Below, one piece after another: positions 10,108 through 21,224 of a DNA stretch of 64,000 bases (the stretch's first letter is position 1; every line of letters begins with the position of its first letter). The notes under the pieces were generated by a model that was not told the DNA's origin, made no database searches, and saw nothing but the letters and a program-made list of their open reading frames with translations. This DNA is from Hanleya hanleyi (Eukaryota; Mollusca; Polyplacophora; Lepidopleurida; Hanleyidae), in NCBI GenBank assembly GCA_036873755.1, contig JAVTVY010012683.1:310001-374000 (forward strand), given 5' to 3'. The position numbers and the translations under genes are program-made.

Positions 10108-11783
10108 GGTCTAAGCGAGAAAAAGTTGAACCTACAGTACTCGCTGATTGGCTGGACCTCACCAAGAGCAAGGTCGTTGAAACAATCCGCCATATTGACA
10201 GAAGTACTCTTCTCCAAGCAAAACAAGTACCGAGAAACCTCAATTCGCAACAAGTACTAGCAAATCTCCAGAGTAAATACGTCATAGTCCCAGCAGACAA
10301 AGCTCCGAATAATATAATATTCATATGTAAATATTACTACTACCAGGTGCTGGTTAAGAATTGAGTGTAGACATATCTTCATCAAATACGTCTACTTACT
10401 CCCAAACCGCATTTACTCTGGAAGATTTATTTAACAATCACAAAAAGTTTCTCAGGGAAAGAGGTATTTGTCTTCCAACCAATCATAACGACATACCAAA
10501 AATATACTGGACTCCCAAAATGCATAAATCACCATGCAAAGCTAGATTCATAGCTGGTTCTAGAAGCTGCACCACCAAGTTTCTTTCAACCCTATTGACG
10601 AGGGCCCTTCAGGAGGTAAAAGCATTTTGGGAAAGGTATTGCGCCACTATTCCTAAGAACTCTGGCGTGGAATGTATGTGGATATTGAAAAATTCAAAAT
10701 GTCTTATGGAAGAACTTGATGCTAAAGGTCACATATCGTACCGACATGTATCCACATGGGATTTATCGACTCTCTATACAACAATCCCTCATCAGGACCT
10801 TATTGACCCTATAAGTTCTTTAATAGTATCTGTGTTCAAGAAAACTGATCGTAGATATATTAATGTCGGAAGCCATAAAGCATTCTTTAGCTCGACTACA
10901 TACAAGAGATATCATTCATGGGATGTTTCTTTGTTTATAGAGTTGCTTGAATTTCTCATTAAAAATATCTATGTGAAATTTGGCAACACAATATATCAGC
11001 AGCATATAGGTATTCCAATGGGTACTAATTGTGCACCCCTGTTGGCTGACCTGTATCTGTTCTCTTATGAATATGACTATATGCAGGCGCTTTCAAAAAC
11101 CGATCCATTCAAAGCCCGTTCCTTCTCATTCACCAAACGCTATATAGACGATCTCCTCGCTGTGGATAATCGCTATATAAATGACGCAGTGAAGGATATA
11201 TATCCACCTTCACTGGATTTGAAGGAAACTACAGATAGCGCTACAGGCACATCTTATTTAGATCTCTATCTCTATAAAAATGAAGCGGGCATTCTCTCTC
11301 GTCGACTTTATGACAAAAGAGATGATTACAATTTCGACATCGTAAACTATCCCTTTTTGGATAGTAATATTCCAGTGGGACCTGCATATGGCGTATACAT
11401 AGCTCGCTTAGCATTTGCTAGATCCTGTGTTAAATGTGATTTTAACAAAAGTCACAAAACATTGTTGCAGAAACTTATAAAACAGGGCTATTCCACCAAG
11501 CGCCTCCACTCAAAGTTTCTCAAATTTGGCGATACATATCGCATGCTGATAGCAAAATACGAACGTACGTGCACGATCTATGGCGCTATGTTTCGTAACT
11601 TGTGTCTAATTCCGCTTAACCCGGGGCTAGGGGCCGTATGAACCCATGTACTTCAATATCCTAATGCTACTCATATGAACAGTCACAATCAAAGCGTGAC
11701 TGAGATACATCATTCTTTGGATGACGACTTTACCACGAATATTATGGATTAAGAATACTGATCAGCGATACGGATTACGTCGA
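10108..11783 (+). mobile_element. Penelope-like element P1
   Basis: The same family as P2 (23096-25005) and P3 (37725-40245), here on the plus strand. It starts inside the coding region (KREKVEPTVLADWLDL) and ends within the 3' UTR at aatactgatcagcgatacgg, before the TTACAAGCG terminus seen in other copies, so it is truncated at both ends. It is joined upstream to LINE copy A and downstream to the BTB-like pseudogene. Confidence 0.8.
10361..11641 (+). CDS. PLE reverse transcriptase core, P1
   Basis: The longest RT frame of this PLE family in the window (426 residues). Visible are the palm motif with STWDLSTLYTTIPH (Asp of motif A), HIGIPMGTNCAPLLADLYL (motif B region) and RYIDDLLAV (YxDD, motif C). 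Relative to P2 and P3 one A is missing near 10362, cutting the protein from its N-terminus, and one base is missing near 11565, so the last residues differ. Two single-codon deletions lie near 11410 and 11442. No GIY-YIG endonuclease follows. P1 may be catalytically complete in the palm but is not a complete gene. Confidence 0.75.
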   Translation: MSVDISSSNTSTYSQTAFTLEDLFNNHKKFLRERGICLPTNHNDIPKIYWTPKMHKSPCKARFIAGSRSCTTKFLSTLLTRALQEVKAFWERYCATIPKNSGVECMWILKNSKCLMEELDAKGHISYRHVSTWDLSTLYTTIPHQDLIDPISSLIVSVFKKTDRRYINVGSHKAFFSSTTYKRYHSWDVSLFIELLEFLIKNIYVKFGNTIYQQHIGIPMGTNCAPLLADLYLFSYEYDYMQALSKTDPFKARSFSFTKRYIDDLLAVDNRYINDAVKDIYPPSLDLKETTDSATGTSYLDLYLYKNEAGILSRRLYDKRDDYNFDIVNYPFLDSNIPVGPAYGVYIARLAFARSCVKCDFNKSHKTLLQKLIKQGYSTKRLHSKFLKFGDTYRMLIAKYERTCTIYGAMFRNLCLIPLNPGLGAV

Positions 11784-12351
11784 CTCTCCAGCTAGGACAT
11801 GCATCACCCCCACTCCCACCACACCTGAATCAGTTGCGGAGGAGGCGACAGGGGTGGAGGCATTACCAGCAGCAACAGATTCAGCTAGTATGGATATGCA
11901 AGTGGGGTCGGTGGAGCAGCCACAAGACTGACCCGTGGCAGCAGCTCATTATATAATCGATCAGGCCCGGGAAGTCCTGAAGAAAGCCAACCTGGCCAAG
12001 ACTATGAAGCTAACGCAGGCCTTGCGAGTTGTGCTTAACGTTGGGGGTACCCGTTTCGAAACAAGTAGAGCTACACTTATGTCTGACCCAACCTCGGTCC
12101 TGGGCCTGTTAGTGGACCTGATATATAATATCGAGCCCATTGACAGGACTAGCTCTTGTCCTATCTAATTTCTCGACAGTGTACCTGCACATTTTCGGCA
12201 CATCCTCAATTACCTCAGGAATGGTGCCGGATTTGTGTTGGTAACCCTGCCGAGAGAGAGACGTTATTTGGGCGAGCTATTGGCCGAGGATGAGTGTTAC
12301 AGGTTGGATGGCCTAATTTTGCAGAGGTTGGCTGCCATTAATGTTGAATAA
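11784..12351 (+). pseudogene. KCTD/potassium-channel T1-type BTB pseudogene
   Basis: One frame reads from the PLE boundary to the stop at 12349-12351, interrupted by TGA at 11929-11931 and TAA at 12166-12168. A Pro/Thr/Glu-rich leader precedes the T1 (BTB_2) hallmark VVLNVGGTRFETSRATL. The second half continues after the TAA in the same frame: PAHFRHILNYLRNG, then LPRERRYLGELLAEDECYRLDGL, the classic T1 domain end. AATAAA overlaps the final stop (12347-12352). T1 domains oligomerise KCTD proteins and voltage-gated K channels. The lack of introns plus a polyadenylation signal suggests a retrocopy or a gene captured by an element. The parent gene is not identified. Confidence 0.65.
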
Positions 12352-12496
12352 AATGTTGAACAAGCAATTATTTTCACCCCGACTGCGATTGTATTATTAA
12401 AAAAAATGTATGCAGTATGGTGGACGACCATGCTTGGGCTAGGTTGTGGTGTCGGCTTTGACAGGATTCATAAATTAAGTGTGGCGACCCTAGGTA
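12352..12496. other. Short spacer between BTB pseudogene and LINE tail
   Basis: No feature beyond an A run near 12400. It may be the 3' UTR of the BTB sequence. Confidence 0.4.
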
Positions 12497-12626
12497 GGGA
12501 GAGAGAGAGAATTAAGGTTTAACGTCGCATTCAGCAATATTTCAGCTATATAGCGACGACCAAACAAAATACTAAGTTATCAATTCAAAAACTCGGTAAA
12601 TTAATGCGTTAAAACAGGTACAAACA

Positions 12627-15600
12627 TTAAAATTTGTACAACAAACCAATCTCTCTCAAATAACCTAAAATACAATCTTCTTTCACTCTGCTAAAAAGAT
12701 CTTCCAGCGTATCTGCTCGATAAAAAGTATCTTTTACAGTTTTAAAATCTATGCAGTCCATGAGAATATGTTTCACCGTCAGATCTGCATGGCAAGGTAT
12801 ACACCTTGGAATCGGCTCCTGTTTTAGTAAATATTCATGAGTTAATCGTGTGTGACCGATCCTACATCGTCTAATCATGGCCTGGTCGAAGCGTTTATGA
12901 CTGTTCAGGTGAGTATAACCAACCGTTTTTTTGAACTCGTGAAGTTTGTTATTATCCATAGTATCCCATAGCGATTGAAACATCCTTCTTACATATGCGC
13001 AGACAGATGGTCTGAAATCGCTGTATGGGAGACCAACAGGGTCAACTTCTCCATCTAAAGCTGCCTTAGCTAGTCTATCAGCTTCAGTGTTGCCTTTGAT
13101 GTCAACGTGACTAGGCACCCAACAAAACACAATATCTGTTGATCAAATCTGGTGTCATATAATTGTAGAATTTCCAAGATGATGGGATGAGTGGAATTTC
13201 CATTTTTAATTGCTTTAAGGCATGACAGTGAATCTGAGAATATGACATATTTTTTCCTTCTAGTGGATCCAATACCTTCTAAAGCAGATAATAGAGCTTT
13301 TGCTTCTGCAGTAAATATGGAACTTTTACCTGGCAGTCGATACGTTTGAGTTTTGGAACTAAAGATTGTAGCACATGCTACTCTCTCACCATCTTTAGAA
13401 CCATCTGTATAAATAGCCTGATGTGAACTGTATTTCTCTCTCAGTAGACCAAATTCTTGTGTATACACGAACTGGCTCGTGTCTGCCTTTTTATATTTAG
13501 TCAGTGAAATATCTACCTCTGGTGTGGCTAACTGCCATGGTGGAGTTGGCAAGAGCTCGTTAGGTAAAATCTGACTAACTTTAATACCAGCTGCTACAAC
13601 GTGTGGTTTCATACGGATTCCAAGGGGTGGAATAATCGAGGGTTTTTGCGAATATAAATCTGCGTACTCAGGGTTGAAAACACAGTTAAATGCAGGATTT
13701 GAGTGGTTCGAACGCAGTTTTGTGATATATTGCAGCGATAATTTAATTCTCCGAAGTTCTAAAGGAAATTCATCTGCTTCTACATACAAGCTTTCGTTGG
13801 GTGCTGTTCTGAACGCACCGAGGCAAAGCCTTAGTCCTTGATGGAGAATAGGATCTAGCCTTGCCAAGTTTGACTTGCTTGCACCATTGTAAACAATAGA
13901 ACCATAATCGAGTTTGGAACGAACAAGCGATCGATACAAATGAAGGAGAGTTTGCTGATCTCCCCCCCCCCCCACTTATAGCTGGCAACGACTTTCAACA
14001 AATCCAGAGCTTTCGTGCATTTGGCTTTTAAGCAATTATATGTGATTTGAATGTTAGTCGTTGATCAAACCACATGCCTAGAAATTTGACCTCTTTTACT
14101 ACTTTGATTTCAGTTCCGTCTAATTTTAGTTTTGGATCTTCGTGCTGGAAGTATTTTCTGCAAAAGTGTATACAATTTGTCTTAGCTCTAGAGAACTTGA
14201 AACCATTTTCTAGACACCATTTCTGAATTCTGTGTAGACAAAGTTGTAATGTTCTCTCAATACTGTGTATACTTTTCCCACTACACGATATATTGAAATC
14301 GTCTACAAAAAGTGAGCCATCAATTGATTTATTCAGAACTGCAGCCAAGCTGTCGATCTTGATACTAAACAGAGTAGTAGACAAAATACTGCCCTGTGGG
14401 ACACCCTGGTCTTGATCAAATGATCAGACATAGTTCTACCCAAACGAAGTTGGAATTGTCTATCATTCAAAAAGTTGGAAATAAAAACTGGTAAACGACC
14501 TTTTAATTCCATCTTTTGAAGATCTTTAAGAATCCCGTATTTCCATGTAGTATCATAGGCTTTTTCTAAATCAAAAAAGATAGAAACCACATGTTCGTTC
14601 TTGGCGAAAGCATTCTTAACAAACGAATCTAATCTGACTAAATGATCAATGGTACTTACTGATATTCAAGCTGGTTTCCGAAAAAATAGAAGTACCAGTT
14701 TCTTTTCAGTTTCCAGGTACCAAACAAGGCGATCATTTATCATGCGTTCCATTGTTTTGCAGACACAACTAGTCAGTGAAATAGGACGATAATTACCAGG
14801 GTCTGTATGGTCACGACCAGGCTTTGGTACTGGTATAACTATGGCATTGTGCCAAGACGGAGGAAATTCTTCTCTATACCAGAGTCTATTGAATATGCGT
14901 AATAGGATTTCTAGAGATGATTCCGGTAGATGTTTCAAAAGCTGATAATGAATATTATCAGGGCCTGCAGCAGAATCATGAGCTTTCGTGAGAGAAGCAT
15001 GGAGTTCTTCAATTGTAAACGAAGCGTTATAGCCTTCGTGATTACCGGAAGTGAATTTAATTTCATTTTTCTCTTCTCTTTTTTGGAAACTTTGAAATTT
15101 AGGTACATAATTTTCTGATGAAGAGTTTTTGGCAACTGTTTCTCCTAATTTATTTGCAATTTCTACTTTGTCAGTAATCACCTGATTTCCATCGTTGAGA
15201 TGATGAACGCTGGACTTGGAGCTTTTACCTTTCATTCTTTGGATCATATTCCAAACTTTTGTTATTGGTGTATGAGTATTCATCTTAGAAACATAATTTC
15301 TCCAAGAATCACGTTTATTCTGTTTCATGGTTCTACGAGCTTTAGTTCTTGTAACTCTGAGATCTTTCAAATTTTCAGGATTAGGGTGTCGGCGGAAATA
15401 TCGTTCAGCCTTCTTCCTACATTTTCTAGCTTCTTTACAGTCATCATTAAACCAAGGTTTCTTAATATGTGGAACTCCTGAAGATGTGGGAATGGTTTTG
15501 TTGGCAATTTCGATCAACATATCTGAGAATAGCTGTATAGGATCTGAAGCATCAGCGAAGCATACTGATTGTAGTTCTTGTGAACAAAGCTTTTCAAACT

Positions 15601-16390
15601 CGGGCCAGTTTGCTTTCTTGAAATTAAACCTTGTGAAATGAGGGTCATCAGCTGAATGAACAGCTTTTAGGACAGTGGGAAAGTGATCACTTCCACAAAG
15701 GTCATCATGAACAGACCAAGAAAATTCTTCAAGAATAGGAAGGTCGCAGATTGAGATATCCAATGCTGAATAGGTTCCATGAGCCGAGGACAAATGTGTA
15801 TAAGAACCATCATTAAAAATACACAACGAATTATATGATATAAAATTTTCGAGAATTTTACCTTTACAATTGTCTACGTTATCCCAGAGGATGTTACGAC
15901 CGTTAAAATCACCCATCAATACACAAGGTTTCGGGAGCAGATCGTAAAGATCTTGAAGTTCATTTAGCCGGAGACTACCAGAAGAAGGTATGTACACCGT
16001 GCATAATGTGAAAACAGAATTCAAGGTAATACGAACTGCTACAGCTTGTAAATCTGTCACTAAATCAACAGGACTGTGTAAAACACCCATTTTAACCAAT
16101 ATTGAAGAACCGCCCGTTGCTTTTCCATTTTCGTCTAAAGCGTAGGAATGATAAGGTGTGTATTGGCGAAATTTAAATTTATCTTTATCTGCTTTCTTCA
16201 GAAAGGTCTCGTTGAGACAAAAAGCTGATGGTTCATAATCTTGAGTTAATAATTGGAGTTCATTTAAATTTGGCCAAACTCCTCTGCAATTCCACTGAAT
16301 AATAGTTGGTGGCTGCGCCATCTTTAGTCTGTATATACCAATAAAACACAAAACTGCCCAAGCCAAGATATATAAGGTTAGCTTAGCCAT
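12627..16390 (-). pseudogene. LINE ORF2: endonuclease, reverse transcriptase, RNase H (copy B)
   Basis: The intact first part, 16390-14666 (574 residues), holds the APE endonuclease (WNCRGVWPN, LMGDFNGRN, CGSDHFPTVL), the linker and the start of the RT (GNYRPISLTSCVCKTME). A micro-inversion at 14650-14697 then ends the frame. The RT resumes in pieces at 14590-14333 (VVSIFFDLEKAYDTTWK, motif A) and 14384-14028 (SLFVDDFNISCSG, the YxDD-like VDD motif). The thumb and RNase H follow at 13975-13070 (YTDGSKDGERVACATIFSS, FTAEAKALLSALE, FSDSLSCLKAI: catalytic Asp, Glu, Asp). A Cys/His-rich end lies at 13130-12627. RNase H removes the RNA template strand after cDNA synthesis. At least four breaks are present. 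Confidence 0.8.
14650..14697 (-). other. Micro-inversion inside the LINE RT
   Basis: In copy B the stretch between tggtactt (14650-14657) and aagtacca (14690-14697) is the reverse complement of the matching stretch in copy D (63764-63806). Copy D encodes the expected RT peptide DIQAGFRKNRSTIDHL on the minus strand. In copy B that peptide is replaced by VLLFFRKPA and a stop. The flanking 8-bp inverted repeats are plausible breakpoints. Confidence 0.75.
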
Positions 16391-16497
16391 TATGTACGTT
16401 TTATTTTGGGTAATCCTTTTTGACCTTTCTTATTTTGTTTCATTTGTTCTCTCCTGTCTTTTTTATTTTCCTTCTTATAAACTTCTTTCTCTCTGTC

Positions 16498-17924
16498 TTA
16501 TACTAACAAGTCTTTCGACCTTTGGTTCAAGGAAGCCTCGCCTTTTAACGGACGATCAGTACACTCCTGATACTCCGGACGATCATTACACTCCTGATAC
16601 TCCGGACGATCACTACACTCCTGATACTCCTCATCGGAAAGCATGTGTGTATCGTTGGTAGGAGTGGGGGTAGCATCGACTATTTTAGGCTCTTTGTCGG
16701 ATTCGATATCTATGGTATTCTTTTTCTTCTTCTTTTTCTGATTCGAGGTAGTTTCATTACTACGAGACTCTTCACTACTTTCTCTTTCCGTGAACTCCTT
16801 CAGTACTTCCTCGTTGGGTGTAAAGTTTACATCTACACCGGAGTGAATAGGATTGGTGAAGGAATCTACAGACAGCACAAGTTCATCCTGACGCGAAACA
16901 CTACCAGTATCCGGTAAGTTGTCACCCTTCAATTCAACTTCCGGAGTTACTACTACATCAACACTTTCAGTTTGATCAGAAATCGACTTCTGATCACCTG
17001 GCTTCTGATCACCTGCCTTGACTTTTACATCATCGCAAACCTCACTCTCACTAACATCTTCATCATCGCAAACCTCACTCTCATTGACATCTTCATCTTC
17101 CGAATTACAACCTTCATCCATCGCGTCATCGAGACACTCGTAGAGGTTTGGGGTTTTCTCATTGCTCTCGGCGGCAGCTATCTCCTGATGACGTTTGATA
17201 GGTTTGCCGTCAGGGCCTACAATCTTCCACAGGCTTAGGTCTATAGCGCTAAGACCTCTTCGGACTTCTGCGGTGGGAGCAGAGCGAGGACCAGACGAAC
17301 CACCCTTTCCGTCGTTAGTTACGGTATCTCCAGAAACCTGTTTGGCTTTTGGACAGGTTTTTTTAAAGTGTCCTTCCTGATGACAGATCAGGCATTTATT
17401 TTTGAAGGGACACTTCCAGTTCATGTGATCTGCTGATCCACAAGTATAACATGTTTAACATGTTTTTACTTGACCGTTATACCTCCAATCAAAATAGAAG
17501 GAAGATCACGTTTGAATTTCGTCATCCAAATTCTTCTAACTCCCGTTTCAAACTGTCTATCAAACGAGTAGAATTCCTTTTGTGAAGAGAGAACATCCCC
17601 ATCAAACTCAAAAGCACGTTTGATCTCAGAATCTGGGAAATCGCATGGTCCTTTCATTTTTACCAGCAATTTCCCTGGATCTATTTCCTCAAAATAGCCA
17701 CGTTGGTCTCCAACGCGAATACCTTCCAGCACTAGGCGAGCTTTGGTATTCTCATTTGCTACTCTGAGGTTCCACAAGGTATTTTATACCTGTACTAGAC
17801 CTTTAAGAATTTTCGGTCCTGATCCAACAGTGTCTTTTAATGCGTGATATATATCAGCCGGATCTGCTCTCTCTAGACCGTGAAATTTTAGGCTCAGTGA
17901 CCTATTAAACTTGCTAAATGCCAT
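16498..17924 (-). pseudogene. LINE ORF1 (gag-like, two CCHC zinc knuckles), copy B
   Basis: The start ATG at 17924 (MAFSKFNRSLSLKFHG) is followed by an in-frame TAA at 17784-17786, then an open stretch to 17466. A frameshift lies in a region with an apparent 13-bp insertion near 17440-17460 that repeats the adjacent acatgtta. After it come two Cx2Cx4Hx4C knuckles (CYTCGSADHMNWKC and CLICHQEGHFKKTC), then a long acidic low-complexity region. The C-terminus contains EYQECxDRP three times. ORF1 proteins of this type bind and package LINE RNA. ORF2 starts 108 bp after the stop. Confidence 0.75.
16550..16640 (-). repeat. 27-bp minisatellite in ORF1, three units
   Basis: Three copies of a 27-bp unit containing cactcctgatactccggacg encode EYQECxDRP. 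Copy A (near 9810) has one unit, so the array expanded within this LINE family. Confidence 0.75.
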
Positions 17925-17950
17925 AGTGAAAGAAAAAAAAAAAAAATTAA

Positions 17951-19662
17951 AGTCCACAAGAGAATCTTAATACAAACTACAAATAGTGACACACACAAAC
18001 CTCAGTAGTGTGCCTCCCCTCAAAGTAAACATCGCCTACCCCCCTGAGGGAGCCCCACTCTGAAGGTAAATGTGAAAACTATACAACAATACACTCTCTC
18101 TGAACCTTGTCCTGGCCGAACAATAGCCCAGTTCTAAACCGAGCCCGTTGCTAGGTGATCCCGAGGAACAAAAGACTCGCTCAAACGTGTACTCTGAAGG
18201 CTAGCCTTCAGTATACACTAATATGTGCATGTATTTAACCTAGCTGATATACGCAGATGTGTAAATCGACCTAAGCCAAACTGAACGAAAAAACGAACCA
18301 ACTATCAACTTTGTCAAGCCAACAAGGTTAATATATATACAGCAACAAAACTACAAAATATTTACAGACCGCGAACAAACAGAGGCGAGGGAGGCAGAAA
18401 AAAACCCCACCGACCGTCTGGGTCACAAAGACCGGGACGATAGTAATAGCAGGTCTCTGCCTTCCCAAACCAGGCCAAACTGACTTAAGTCAGAAAACCG
18501 CCCTGAACAGCAAAAACCGAGAAATAATTCTAAACTTTCACCATAGGTATTTGTCAAAAGTATTCACAAAATATATTACACAGAAATCAGAGCTAATATT
18601 AGCTGAAATACGCAGAAATAGACATGCAGCCATGCTAGGCGGCACTAGTGCTCCAACAGGTAAAGAAGACGTGGCGTCATAAAACGAACAATTATAGCGT
18701 CGTTACATTATGACGTTGCCTTTGTGACGTCCAGAAAAACGACATGCGCATGCGACATTTATTTCTTGGTACAGCCAAGGCATGCAGTTCGACCTGGCAA
18801 ACCCCATTAGCACATAGCCCCGGTTCCCTGTACCAAGAACGGTATATAGCACATAATATATATAGGTGCTTTCAAAGAAAATGCTATTATCGAAAATCCT
18901 TTGAAAAATAATATACTTTTCATAGTTTGAAATTTGAATTTAGATATTATTGGCCCATGTGGTATTTTATTTATATGCCATAGACCTAATAAATAGGCCC
19001 TACCAGTGTTTAAATAATTTATTGCAAGATATGTCAACATTATGGGATTTAATTAAATCATCGAGAGCTCAAATATTGATGCAAAAAAAAATTATTTTTC
19101 CAAAATCATGAAAATGTAGCTGCCATGCAAGTCTACGGTACGGTAACAGTACAGTAGTCCAACCGTAACTTCTGTATTTGCAGATTTAATTTTAAAACTT
19201 GTGTTGCACATCAAACTTCATGGTGAACAGTTTGGGATAGAGCCTAAGATAACTTTGAATATAGACCAATATACGGACGTTGTTCGAGTTTCCATATCTG
19301 CATCAGGAGATCGATGTGAAGAAAGTGGCAATAAATCCCACGTATAGCGGTATAGTAATTTATGAATGGTCCCTTATCTGAAGTCCATCTCGTACTCGCA
19401 GTTTTCAATACACGCATATGTGTACGAAATAGTTCTTTCCGTAGTTCTTTTCATCCCCAATATACGATAAGTGCTTTCAACAATCGATTGGGATATCAGT
19501 TCTCCCAACGAGCTCAAATTTTATACAGCAAATCTACATTTATTCAGTCTTGCTGGACGTTTTCGGCGCCGCCATTTGCATAGAGTTGTTGGGATCACGT
19601 GACCGGCCTGGCCGGGGATTCCCCTGCAGTGCTCGCTGCCGTGTTGCTCGAAGAAGCCTGCC
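17951..19662. other. LINE 5' UTR or flank and upstream region of the YqaJ gene
   Basis: No supported gene. The first part (to about 18.5 kb) may be the LINE 5' UTR. A 12-bp inverted repeat ttcttggtacag/ctgtaccaagaa lies at 18761-18772 and 18829-18840. A frame of about 50 codons opens after a ttgcag acceptor near 19178, but I cannot connect it to the YqaJ gene. A GC-rich patch with cacgtgac (near 19596) sits just before the YqaJ frame. Confidence 0.4.
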
Positions 19663-20740
19663 TTGAACTGCTTGAGTGATGCAGAGGTCATGTCTCTGGA
19701 GAAAGAGACAAGTCATCAAGCTGACAACAATGAGTGGTTTGACCAAAGAAAAGGCAGGATAACAGCTTCTGTTCCTCACCAAATCCTCACAAAAGTAAGA
19801 ACACTACAAGACCCACATTCTAACAGGAGTACAGACACTAGTTCCTTGGTAGGACGTCTCCTAAGTCAGGTCAGCTATGATCTTCCTGCTCTTAAGTATG
19901 GCAGAATGAAAGAACCAGAGGCCAGAAAGCAGTACAGTTGTGCACTGCAGGGAAAGGGTCACAGGGAAGTGAAAGTGGAACAGTGTGGTTTATTTGTTGA
20001 TAAAGAAGATGTTTATATTGGAGCATCACCTGATGGCACAGTTAGCTGTCAGTGTTGTGGGGAGGGGTTGGTTGAAATCAAGTGCCCACTCAGTATAGCC
20101 CACGAAATTCCTCAAAATGTTTCTTTAGCCTATCTCAAAATAGATCACCAGGGAAAGGTGACAATTAACAGGAACCATGCATATTACACTCAGATGCAGG
20201 TGCAAATGGGTGTAACAAAGAGGGCATGGTGTGACTTATTTATTTTCACGAGTCGTGGCTACCATTTGGAGAGAGTTTCTTTTGACGAAGAACGATGGGT
20301 GGAGTTTCGAAATGCAGCCAAGTATTTCTTCGAGAACTATGTTGCCAAGGAACTTGTATGCAAGACGTCCGATATTATTGATCTCACAGAATGCACCGTC
20401 ACCAGTCATGAAAACTACACGACAGAACCTTTAAGAGATCCAGTCCCTACGGTGTCACGCCCAGAGGTTCAACTTCCAAGTGCTTCAAGAAATGTACGGA
20501 AAGCGCGGCGCCGAGGTGACAATGCACGAGGAAATGCCTTACCATATTTCATCTGTCATATTTGTAATCTCGAGTGCAAATATGAATGTGAAATTGAGAA
20601 AAAGGAAGACATGTGACGAATGCCACCGCTGGTATCACTGGGGTTGTGTTGGTTTCGACAACACCGTAGCTGCAGAATGGTATTGCCCAGACTGCGAGGT
20701 GGCCTCGATCACGAATGACCTTCTTGGTTCCGAGTTATAA
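19663..20740 (+). pseudogene. YqaJ-type nuclease with C-terminal PHD finger, unit 1
   Basis: A 317-residue frame with the YqaJ/lambda-exonuclease fold. Landmarks: EWFDQRKGRITAS near residue 24, YGRMKEPEARKQY near 79 (Glu), YIGASPDGTV near 117 (catalytic Asp), GLVEIKCPLS near 134 (ExK pair) and YYTQMQVQMGV near 170 (Gln). The C-terminal zinc finger is split by a frameshift at an A run near 20600: CHICNLECKYEC in one frame, then CDECHRWYHWGC and WYCPDCE in the next. The N-terminal SWIM exons seen in unit 2 are not found upstream, so the gene is 5' truncated or its exons have been displaced. The listed start is the TTG that opens the frame, not a confident start codon. It converges with the THAP/DDE gene at 25428-27031, as in the 31-47 kb element. 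Confidence 0.75.
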
Positions 20741-20877
20741 AGTTAATCTACACATCAGACCCACTTTGAATACGTGTCAGTAGAGATACTTTCTTGAAAT
20801 TTATACATGTATCATCCATCTCTGCTTAGGGGTCAGTGTTTATCTATGTTTGTTATCACATGGTCTCCATCCTCACC

Positions 20878-21050
20878 CCCACTCCGCTGTGTTGGTCGTC
20901 GGGTAGGGGGCTGGACTGGGCCATCTCCCACTCAACCCGGCGGTTTGGCCCAGCGGGGTGGGCTCTCGGCCTCATGGGGGTGCAGCTGTCGGCAAGAGAT
21001 GGGAATTGAACCATCTCCGATAGGTTGCACCCCCATGGGTCCGACTTTGT
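20878..21050 (+). repeat. YqaJ-linked dispersed repeat with a long hairpin
   Basis: It begins about 140 bp after the PHD stop and matches the reverse complement of 44489-44650, which lies at the same place after the second YqaJ gene. At 20973-21037 the sequence can fold into a hairpin of three stems: a perfect 12-bp outer stem (catgggggtgca), a TGTCGG/CCGATA middle stem and a GAGATGG/CCATCTC inner stem. Confidence 0.65.
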
Positions 21051-21224
21051 GGCGATACACCATTATAATTGTAAGCTACTTGTTGGCCCTTACTGACAAA
21101 CTAAACATTCATTATTATTATTCACATTTTCAGAAACATGTTTACATGTATCTGAATTTAATAAATGGAAGAAAAACATTTTGAAATATCAATAAATTTA
21201 TTACCAAACGGGAGTAAAAGCGAA

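Larger units (their letters stand above)
12497..17950 (-). mobile_element. I/Nimb-like LINE, copy B, nearly full length
   Basis: On the minus strand: a 5' A-rich stretch near 17930, ORF1 with two CCHC knuckles, ORF2 with APE endonuclease, RT and RNase H, then a 3' tail that is the reverse complement of gcgacgttaaacc ending in (CT)n at 12500. ORF1 knuckles plus an RNase H after the RT fit the I superfamily (I or Nimb clade). The 5' end is not defined: the UTR may extend to about 18.5 kb. Stops, a frameshift and an RT micro-inversion make it inactive. Confidence 0.8.

Noticed and set aside
19176..19340. An upstream exon of the YqaJ gene
   Set aside because: Open for about 50 codons after a ttgcag acceptor, but no SWIM or other motif and no donor that joins the YqaJ frame.
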